DNA from: Aphis gossypii | Taxonomy: Eukaryota; Arthropoda; Insecta; Hemiptera; Aphididae | Reading direction: 5' to 3' | NCBI RefSeq assembly: GCF_020184175.1 | Contig: NC_065532.1 | Span: forward strand, 39,494,287-39,558,286 | Length of the DNA stretch: 64,000 nucleotides | In this document: in pieces, positions 15,201 to 27,200 of the stretch | Position numbering within the stretch: the first letter of the stretch is position 1 | How the letters are laid out: the number at the start of each line of letters is the position of its first letter | Made by a program: the position numbers and the translations under genes | The notes under the pieces: generated by a model | Databases searched by the model: none | What the model saw: only the letters and a program-made list of their open reading frames with translations | What the model was told of the DNA's origin: nothing

Positions 15201-18200
15201 GTCTACAGGAATTCGATTGCAAAGGTCGAGTGGAACGATGCGAGAGGAAGAAGGCGGCCGCCAGGAGACCAGTGTGCGGCACTGACAATATTAGCTACCC
15301 GAGTAGATGCGCCTTGCTGCGAGTCCGATGCTTTAACGACTCGCTGTTGCGTGTTAAGCATCGGGGACGATGCAAAGGTAATTTATTTTAACATAATGTA
15401 ATAATAATAAACTATATTGTGTGGTGTAACCTGAACTTTTTGCTATTTACCTATCACGGTAATGTATTACGAAGGAATATTATAATACAATAATAATCGT
15501 GTGACAGTTTCTCTTGTGAAGTCAAAAAAAGTTAATTTGTTTACCATATAAATTTTGTGTTATTTCTCTTAGTATCTAAAGAAGTAAAAATAATAAAAAC
15601 GCAATACAATTATAATATATCTAAAGATAATAAGAATAATGATTATAATAAATTTGCTTGTCCCTTACAAACATTTTATAAACTTATGAAATGCATCCAT
15701 ATATGCATATACTTATATTATCATATTATATAACTACATAAGTATTTACTTTGTTGTACAATTGTACATACATCCAAATCATACATAGCTATGATATATT
15801 ATTATACATGTCATGATAACATGATTATCTAATAGTTTACTAAATGTATTTAATATACCTACATATGAATATATGATAAAATACTTAGCTAGATACGTGT
15901 ATTTGATTTTACAATGCTGTAGGCGTGTATATTCCTTTTAAAAAATCATAAAAAAATGTCCATAACCTCGTTCCAATTGTATCAATTAAATGGTTCAATT
16001 TTTAAATTCGACAGAAAAAATATGGGTCTTCATGATTCATACTTCAGAACCTAGCTGCAGAATTTTTTAACGTTTACCTATGAATGATTAAAATATTATA
16101 TGCACGGGTGGTCTGTAATGTTTACACAATTAAAATAAAACAATTATTTATGAAATACCTATATTAACGTAAAACTTAAGAGAAATTAAAAAAAAAACCA
16201 CCATCAATTCATCCTACACCAAACTAAAATTTGTTAAAATTATCATATTCAATGAATTATCGTACACATTTGACTATATATTTTGATTCCTTTAAAGAGT
16301 ATACAATTTGTGTCTATAGTCCAAAACATAATAGTTTTTATAAAAAAAAGTAATTTCCTAAAAATATTATGATTTATCACTTATAATAATAAAAAAATTA
16401 AAGGATTCAATCACACCAGAGAGATATCAAATATTAATATAACATAGTGTATTAAAAATTTAGAAATATTCAATGTTAATAAATTATAATGGCCATTGGC
16501 AGAGGCAGACTGCGGAGACGCCCACGTATTTTTTAATAGACAAACTTCGTCTAATTTTCCTGAAACGACTAATTAATACTACACTCTAATTAATCTCAAA
16601 CAATATTTAATTTGAGTGGTTAATACCTACATATTTGATATTATATATATTTACTATAATATAACGAAATAACAATTAGACATTTTCATAGTATAATATA
16701 ACTCATATTGGGTCTCTTATATCCCAATCTATTGGTCTAGGCTGGCTCACAATTTTAATTTTCACCGGCCCAGAAATATAAATCTTCACAACGCCCCTAG
16801 CCAGTCCACCACTGGCCATTGGGTGATATTAAATCGATTAAATGCGTAATTTCAGATTAGTATAATATATCTTATTAGTTATTTTACATAAAATATTGTC
16901 ATATACATTAAATAATAAATAATACATTTTTTGTATTATTTTTTAAAAATTTATAAAATTACTTATAATTAATTCTTATTAGTTACTTTTTGAATATTTG
17001 TTCGTATTTTTTTTAGAAGTGTTATAATTTTATATCCATATTATGTTAGACTTGTTTATGATACTTCTAAAAAAAAAAAACGTACAAATATTCAAAAAGT
17101 AACCAATAAGAACTAATTTTAAATGATTTTATACATTTTTTAAAATAATAAAAAAAAATGTATTATTTATTAAAATTGACATGGCTCTTATTCAGCCAAT
17201 TTTGAATTTATAACCATAACTGATACATCAAAATTGCTTTAAAAAATAGACCTATCCGAATATGGTGATCAAAATAGGTGTTGCTATTAAAACAAAAAAA
17301 GTTTTTACTGAGCATGCGCAGACCAAAATTTCAAAAATTTTTGGAGTGTATCGAAAAATGTGTATTTATATACCAACTGTTTGTAAAAAAAAATCAATTT
17401 ATTCCAAAAATATTTGGCCGAGAAATTCAGTGTTCCCTAAATTGGTGAATACACTGTATTGAAGATAAGCTAATCTATTTTACAAACTTTCTAATTTATG
17501 AAATTATCTAATTTTCGATCCTAATCCATCAATTTTCAAAAATCTAGTATGGAAGTCAGATGATTTTATAATTCTCATCAATGATTCAACATTTCTTAAA
17601 CATAATTTTTTTTGTATTCTGCTAAATTACTGCAGATGTATAATATTATATTTACTTACCTATATGGCTACAAATAAACATAATCATAAACGAAAAAAAA
17701 TTAATTCAATCTGTGAAAATCGTTAATAGGTACATAGATCTTATATATTTTTTTTCGACTGTATTTGTTTTAATATATCTCAAACTATTAACAGTACTAT
17801 ATTATTCACTTGAAAGACCTGTACTTTAATATGGGACCATAATCAGCTGTATTTAGTTAATAAATTAGAAGAGGAGAAGTTTTTTACTTTTTTATGACTA
17901 CAAAATTACGATACCTACTTTATAAAAGTTTTTGAAACAATATTGCGGGGTTAATCATTAAACACCAGACGATTAGTATTCAACGTTAATTTTGTTTATA
18001 AACTTTTAAATTGTGATTGGTGATATTGATTGCTTAGAATAATTATTAGTTTTATAATTATTAATAATTATTATCATTGTTTAAATTCGAAATTTATGTA
18101 TATTTTCTTTTTTTGATATGTATTACCTCATTTCCTTACAATTTATTTAACGATTTTGCTTTTCATTTCACTGTACTCATTTACTCCTTTGGTGTGTTAT

Positions 18201-21200
18201 TTATTTATTGATTTCTTAACACATATATTATTATTATTATATAGCTATAATGTACTTACCATCCATATTCATTATACTTATTTTTCTCTTGGGAATAGAT
18301 TGTATAATTCTTTAAGAAATGAAAAATAATATAATACGTAATTTAATATACACTACCTATAACTACTGTAGGTATGTAGGCTCATGTATAATACATCTGA
18401 AGACATATATCTCCAGCTTTATTATGTAAATCGCGAACGTCCTATTAAAATGACACGTACCTATACCAATGCTTGAAAACTATATTAAAAAAAAAAAAGA
18501 TAAAAATATTATTACCACCAGTTTTCCGTCTACTTATAATAGATAATATATTTTAATCAACATTTTTAACCTCATTAAAGATAAAAAATAATTCTATACT
18601 TACATTGACAATAGGTAGTTAATTACTTTGAAGACAGAATTTTCACCAAGTATTTACGTTATCATTTTCTAGATAAGATATTATTTTCAACGTATGTTAA
18701 TCTTTTTATGCTATTTATAGATTTATAAACATTAAAAGTTTTGATTTTTTTTTCAATTTTTGTTTGTTAAAATTTTGATTTGTGTGTGAGATACTTTGAA
18801 AATTGAATACAAGATTCTTCATGAGTTATTTTTTTAATATTTAAAAATTATCGATAATACTAGGTACTTACAGTTTATGATATCTTATAACGCTTAGTGG
18901 GAACTAAGAATATATACATCGGAGAAACTCACCTAGTTTTTTTTGCATGGATTTTTTTAAAGTAAATGATTTTTAATTCTTATAATTAAATATTAGTAAT
19001 TTTAAATAGCTCATAAATAATTCTCGCCATACATCATATATTATATTAAATCATACTTTTTACTATTGAGTCTAAACAAAAAAATATAGTTTTTATTACA
19101 TGCAACAGTAAATCGTAAATAAGTAATATTAATATACCTGTTTTAAACGCTTAGTTATATCATTATTAAAATATTTGTAGTTGATTTTAGATATTTTAAA
19201 AATTAAATGAAGTTTGGTGTATTAAAACTGTTGATTTAATATAGAAAAGCAACCCTGTTGGGTGGATCATACAACGAAATCAGTTGATCCAACACGAACA
19301 CCGGACTCGTATATGCCCCGATGCAAAGCAGACGGCACATATTTCCGGATTCAATGCCATAAAAAGGAAGGATATTGTTGGTGTGTAACACCTGCAGGAA
19401 AAGTAGTGTCCAACACCATTGTTCGAGGACAAAAGCCCAAATGTGATAACGGCAGAGGTTCGTTTGAAATTATACTTCAGTAATACCCATACATGCTTAC
19501 TCTTGTTTTGTCAAACTCTATTATGTAGTATTGTATTTTAATAGGTAAATGGCGAAGAGGTTCTTTGCAGAAAGGAGGTAATCACAGAAGAGGTAAACAA
19601 ATTTACAATACATAATTAGTGTAGGTATAATTCAAAAGAGTAAAATATATAAATTATTTTATATATTAGATAGCATAATGTTACATATTTTATCAAATAA
19701 ATATCTAAAGTAAAATAAAACATAAAATGATTGAATCAAATATACCATTATACCAATAACCATCAATAGGTATAAAACTTATTAAAATTAATCATGTGCA
19801 TATTATTAACAAAAATCATAGTTATTGTATTATTTATAATTGTAATAAGTAAAAGTTAAAATTTAAACCAAACCTCTTAAATAAAAATTTCAGGATTTAA
19901 ATTTTAATGTTAAAACATATAAAATAAGTATTTTTCAAACATTTGAATTGAATAGTAGGAACATTTTAATTTTAAATTTCGTACATTTCAATATTCAACA
20001 TCATCACATATTTATTTAAATATAGGATGTATACAATTATAATATAATTATCTACTTAAACTTTTGATTCTTAAACTTCTTACAATGTGTTAAGATTTAA
20101 AATGTTTAAGATCTCATGCGTTGCAATATTTCATATATAATATTATTAAAATATAATTATAGAGTTATAAATAAGAGAAATTTAGTTAGTTAAAAAAAAA
20201 AATTGTTTTAACGTATTTAATATTGACATACCTACTTGTGCATTTGATTAAGTATTTAAAAGTTTTAATTTCGATATTATATATTGTGATAAAGTAATGT
20301 GTATACCTTTCTTCCTCCCTCAAAAAAAAAAAAAAATTCTCGTTTTAAAAACTTTGTTTATACATGAATATATTTTAATGCTATTTCGCTAGCTACATCA
20401 TATATTATTATGTATTTATGTGAAAAAGGATAGATTATAAATTTCAGTGTAACGTCCAATAACCTCTGTGAGTCACAAAGTGTCTTATCTATAAGCACTC
20501 TAGACATTATATTTAGTATAAATAGATGTTAGGTATAAATATAGACTTAACAATAATTATAAACAAATTGTTTCCCTGTTTTTAGAATGCAGTAAAAACG
20601 ATAAAGCAATATTTGTCAATAATTTAGTCAGAATATTCAAAACGGAATATAATCGAGAACAATACGCAGCATTAATGAATGGTATAGTAATTAATGTTAT
20701 TCTTAATAAATTATATGAGTTTATATATTATATATATATTAAGATGTACGCAAAATATTTCTATTAAGTTAGAGTTCTCATTATTATCAATATTTAATGA
20801 TATTGTAGATTATTACATATAACTTAATTACTAATCTATCTAACTGACCATAAAGTATACAAATATGTATTCGTTAACTATTAGAGGGAAAATATATAGG
20901 TGTTACCTACTTCATAGGTACTTATATAAATATTAGTATATATATATTATATATATGAAGTTCCTATTTTCCTGTTAACTATAATGTTAAAATAGAAGAA
21001 CAATATCTATTACACTCATCGACTATCAATAATATCATGTCTATAAAAGCTTATACTTACCAGTTACCAGAAAATTTACATATTAGTTATTAGTGTTCAT
21101 CGATGTATTAAAATATTAAGATTAAAAATGTACCCAACATTTTATTTATAATAAAAACTCACAAACGTAATAATTGCCTAAAATATCTGTTTGTTGATTT

Positions 21201-24200
21201 CAACAAAAATAAGACAGAAAAATAATTTTTAAATGTGTCATTCGGATACATTTTGCAGGAGAGGAGCTGTATACTCTGTATAGGCATAAATTCGTATAAT
21301 TCATTATACCGTTTAAATATACTCTATATAGGTATAAGTATAATTATACCACTTATTGCTTAAGTATACTATAGATACATGCTTTCATTATTAGTTTTTA
21401 TAAATATTATGTATTAATAATTTTATTGAAAAAGTACTTTTAAACTTACTGATAATAATTATTAATTACAAACATAAAATGTTACTTATATACTTAACTA
21501 TATTTATATACATAGCAGGTGACCGTTCTCTGTTGGATCCGACTACGTTGGACAAACGAGCATTTGAATGGAAATTCAATACTTTGGACACAGATAAAAA
21601 CGAAAGCCTTACTAAAATAGAATACAGAGAGCTAAAAAGACTAATTCGCAAAGTGGTCAGGCCCAAGAGATGTTCCAGGACGTTTATTCGTTCATGTGAC
21701 GCAGACCATAACAACGAAGTGTCAAAAATCGAGTGGACAAATTGTTTGTCGAATGACGGTAAGCCACCATTGACAGAGATAATTATATTTATAATATTAT
21801 GTAATAATATATACTAGGTATGCATCTCATATTTGCTCCGCCAACAAATTTTTCTAATTCTTGTTTTTAATTATGTTTTTGGATCAATTATTATTCCTTT
21901 ATCAAAATTCCACTATTTTAGTATGTTACCTACCTATATACACTTTGATGATATTATATATAGTAGATATTAAATTATTTATACTCAAAACACATTTTTT
22001 TAAATTATCATTAAAAAATTAATGTCCTCAAGTAGGTATTAAAATAGGTAGGTAGTTATTAGTTTTAAAAGTTTTACGATTTTAACACGTGGGTGGCAGA
22101 TCATAATTTTTGTAGGCTGGAGCTATACAAGGCATATTCCGCCGCGTTTCGAACGCTACGTGCTCTGCGGTATTTACCGTGGCGTTTCCGTCGAATTAAA
22201 AATGCATTGGTTTATATCGGAGTAACTATACACGGGGACGTAATACGCGCTGCAATTTTATTACTTCAACATTCATCCACCAAAATGCAAGCCAGATTGC
22301 GTTTTCCGCAGCGGATGAAAACGCGGCGTATTACATCCATCGCGTATAGCTACACCCAACCTAACCGATATAAACCAACGCATTTTTAATTCGACGGAAA
22401 ACACCGCCGGAATACGCAGCGTTCGAAATGAGGAGAAATACTCCGTGTTTAGCTCCGGCCTTATTGTGTACAATTCAATTTATTTAAGATATCATCATCT
22501 TTATAAAACATAGGTAGGTACTAAAATTTGAATAAATATGTATATAGCATTATATATTTAAAAGGAATGAAAAATGAAAATAAATAGTTTTGCAGGTTTT
22601 AAATGTAAAAGTATTTGTTTTAAAAGGGGGACATTTACAAAATACAAACAGACAAACAGTATATTTATAAATTAAATTATTAAGTTATAATGTAATATAA
22701 AAAATGTTGTTGCCGTGAAAGTTGCACATTCACCATGTGTGACTTAGATAACTTATTTTTAACTGCACGTTAAGTAATTTAATCTCCATACCTATTAAAT
22801 TAGGTATTAACTTTGAGCTTTTAAGTTAAATATATTGATTTTTAACTAGATATACCCTTACAATTCAACGTTTTAAAATTTGACTTAAGTTAACTAATTC
22901 CAGTTAATTTTTTCATTAACTTGCCTATTTTTACCATGATTGTGTTAATATCCAGTTAGATTGTATAAATATATTGTATACTTATATTATTTATTTGTAA
23001 TAATTATCAGAGACATTGGGCAAAAAGTCATCGACAACCTCGACTACGACGACGACCACCACTACTACTACGACCACCACTACAACCACAGAAATCCCCT
23101 CGTCAGAAGACTACGAAGACAAGGAAGACGGTGGAATCGGACTTGAGGAAGCCGATCCTGAAGACAGTAAGTACAAATATGACGATATATCTGACTAGTG
23201 TCCATACATATTAGGTACCTATACATATTGTATAATATTATGTTTGATCTTTTCGTCGATAACGCAACACGATAATAATGAAATACTTTTTGTATTCGCA
23301 GTACTACAAGAAAGCGTAGCTACGCTTAGTGGTACTCTTCCAGGTTTAATGGCCGAAGGCGACCAAGAGGAAGAGGCTGAAGGTATTTTTGTTCATTGAT
23401 ATAAAATTATTAAAACAATACAATGTATAAATGTATAATCGATACAATATAATAGGGAACAAGACTACTTTACCGGGCGGCCTTATTTTTTCAATTTTTT
23501 TTTTTTTTTTTGAAAAGGGGTGTTTTAACGAGTTAAGAATGATGGTTATTAAATAAAATTGGTGGAAATAATTAGTTTTTAAGTTATGCGCGTGTATCGG
23601 CATTCGTCGCTACGCTCCGCAAATCGAAAATATTCCTTGATTTGCTATGCAACGCCACCTCAAGTAGGCATTGGGTTAAAATATATTTTAGGGTACTATT
23701 TTTACAATTTAAAACGTTAAAAACAGTAAAAAAAAAATTCAAACAATAAAATCATTAATCACGGCGTTGAAACCGCCGTTATTGAGGTATTTAAATTTTA
23801 GGGTATACAATATACAGAAATAACATTGTAAACCGTCGTAACTTAAAAACTTATTATTTCCACCAACTTATTTTAGTACCATCGTTCTTAAGTCTTAACG
23901 CGTTAAAAACAAACCTTTTAAAAAAAAAAAAAAAATTGAAAAAATAAGGTCACCCAGTAGAGTAGTCTTATACCTATAATAGTATCTATCTACATAATAT
24001 TATACTTCAATGTATGTTCTCACCTACTATTTACGACTTACACACTGAAATAATAGATACCTACCCAGTTAAATATTAATTATTACCAACAGATGAGCAC
24101 AATTTAACATAAAACACATTTAACATAATTTAACTGAATAATTAGTAAAGGTACTTACACAGTTACACTTGATGATTGATGTAGGGACACCTCGACCACT

Positions 24201-27200
24201 GCTGCGCCAATTTGAGTACAAACATTATTAATAACAATAATTCCATAAAAACTTTTTACGGTCTTTCAAAGTATTTGTAAATTCGATCACTCCAATAAAT
24301 TTAAGATAAAAAATAATTGCACATTTAAAAAAAACACAAAAAATCATGATACGGCGTTGTAAACTTTTGAGTGTTGTGAGCGTATTGTGTATATAAAAAA
24401 CGTGAAATCTCAAATTCCAAAATGCTTTAATTTTTAAACTAAGTTCAACCTAATTGCACCATCGTTCTTAACTCGTTGATTTACTTGAGTTTCCAAAAAA
24501 AAAAAATAGAAAAATTCACTCGGATTGTAAACTAGAATTGTTCCCTTACATTATTTATTTTATTTTTCTATACTCCAAAGTCCAACAACGTCAAAGAAAA
24601 AACGAAGACGATTAGTAGGCAATATGACTAATAAGTATCACTGATAACTGACCCGTGTCCTCCGCATGCGGGAAGCGTGCCATTTACGGCACCATTTTAT
24701 GCATAAAGTCAGGTTTTCGCCAAGTACACCGTTCGAGTTGTGTTCTGTTTATCTAATACGTATCCCGCCAAATGACCAACATATTATAGGTACACGTTAC
24801 TACAGTGTTACCTAAAAGTTTAACCGTAAATATTCAATTTCGCAGTTCACGCGACACGGATAAGTGGTTACCGCCGTTACACGGCTTGAGCGTAGGTATT
24901 CATCATTAACCGTAAACCGCGTTAGGTACACTAAAGACGGTTTATTTTTTCACAGTTGTATCTGCGTGCGGGTTATAGCAAAGCACATCTAAATAATCGA
25001 GTTTTTAAACGATAATTGTGAGATTCGGTAAAGGAATAATTGCGAATGTAAACAAATAACAATCGCTAAAAAATCGACGAATTGCAGAAAAGCCGTTCAT
25101 CTTATGGTAGAAGCAGAAAAATTAGTGTTGTCTTTGAATTATTACATTTAAAAATGTAATAGTAACTGATATACCTAGATATAATATACCATATCTGCAA
25201 GAAGCAATGTAATAGGCTTCGAGCGACTGAAGTGTATGTAACAAAAAAGATCAATGATTTTTTGAAAGTATTACTGACTACTGTACCTACGTATGTCGTA
25301 TATAGGTACTATATTATATACCTCATATTATGTCCTCATAAGGTTTTGTTCAACAATATTTGTCTCATTATCGAGTAATATATGTATGAAAATATCATAG
25401 AGAGGCATAAACATAATATAATGTCTATGATAAATATGCTTAACCGTTATCCATAAAAATTATTTACAATTCACATACCTAATTATGCTATACAAATCGT
25501 CTAATTTATTTTTGAAAAATTATTTCGTGATTTCTCATCTATGAAACATAGTACAATATTTTATTCTTAATAGGTAGATACTGAATACTTACTAAATACT
25601 TTAAAAAAATATTAATAATACAATTTTTTAAACAAATTTCCTGCATTTTTCACGAACGCGAATACTACGGAGTCTGGTCCTTGTTCTCCTAAATACGGTC
25701 TGTAAGAAGAAGGAGTAAAGTATAAGCGTTTTCATGAAAATTATGTAGGTAGAATGAATTATGTGTACGGTGAAGGGAAAGTGTCATAATTGTCACTAAA
25801 CGTTTTTATTAAAAGCCTAAAAAATCATGGTAATTATTTGAATGTTTTCTCAATTTTAAAAGTATATTGTATAAGTTTGAACCCTTAACCCTCATCCAAG
25901 CCGCTAAATAGATCACAAATGCGACCATACAACAATTAAAATTATGTTATTATTAGATGGGTTCCTACCTACTTTACCTAATAACATATTTATGAAACAA
26001 TAGGGATATTGCTGAGAGAACCCCCAGCTGGCTCGTTACCTAATTAATATATTAAAAATGAAGAACAATTTCTCTTTTATCTATTAATTATGATCACCAT
26101 GTTATCCATTAGAATAAAATCGCATCTATACAAAAATAAAATACTATAGTGAATAATTTATTATACATAATATTAAGAAACAAAAAATAATAATTTCGTA
26201 AGACATGGAAATATTACGATGTTTTTATTATTTTTATATTCTTAACTTTATCAATATTTTCTTACTGAGGATAAAAATTTTAATTTGAATTGCCGTTTAA
26301 ATATCAAAATTGATAGATATTAGGTACTAATGACGAATCGATACTTTTTCAAAAATTATTAACAGAAATGTAGGCTTTTCAGGTTTCAAAGTTTAGTTTC
26401 AAAAATATAAACGAAACCGCATACCAGCTGCTGAGTGTACAAAGATCACGGTTTTAAGTACTTATATATAGATTCGTTCATTATCATTATCATTATTCAT
26501 TAATATACACTTAAGAACAATCAAAATAATTTAAAGAACTTATATCAATTAGGTTCGACTTGCAAACGATAAACAAAATCACGAAATAGGTAACTTTTGA
26601 AACCCATGATCTAAAGCTATAAGTATTGACAATTGCATTGACAATGTATCTGCTATTTATAACTACCTACACTACATAAAGTAATATTGAATACTAAATC
26701 GTACAACTTTCACAAACATAATTTGTGAAGTTTAGTTACAAAAAAAAGAATACATACCTACATAATATAATAAACATATTTTATAGATAGTATTATGAAT
26801 ACGATTTACATGTACCTACATACCTACGCATAATTTAGAGTTTATTTATGTTCTAAAATTAAATTTGTTTTTCAGTTAACGATTGTTTAATGGACAGGCA
26901 GGAAGCATTAGATGATCCATCGACTTCATCTCATAAGTACATACCAGAATGTACAACAGATGGAAGGTATAAACGTGTTCAGTGTTACAAATCAGTTGGT
27001 AAGTAATCATTAGGTTTGATAGAATTAGTGAAATTTAAAATATAGTATTTTATTTTTGAGTGGTATTGTATTTAACTCAGGTTATTGTTGGTGCGCACAA
27101 GAAGACACCGGAAAACCAATACCAGGAACCTCAGTGAAAGATTCTAATCCTAAGTGTGATGGTATTCCTTTACTTTCCCGGCCAATGAAAGGCTGCCCTG

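Larger units (their letters stand above)
9231..15208 (+). other. SMOC intron 1
   Basis: About 6 kb intron between signal-peptide and Kazal exons. It holds a probable hAT-like remnant (13257-13397) and an 11-bp perfect hairpin (arms 11452-11462 and 11493-11503, GCCACCGCATT). A moderately GC-richer stretch at about 14580-14820 precedes the Kazal exon. No coding segment was found in it. Confidence 0.8.

Noticed and set aside
15189..15401. Frame overlapping the Kazal exon in another phase
   Set aside because: Shadow of the true frame, which alone shows the Kazal cysteine pattern and matches splice sites.
22093..22473. 98- and 66-codon frames on both strands
   Set aside because: They lie in the GC-rich fold-back MITE; openness follows from its higher GC, and both strands are alike because the element is palindromic.
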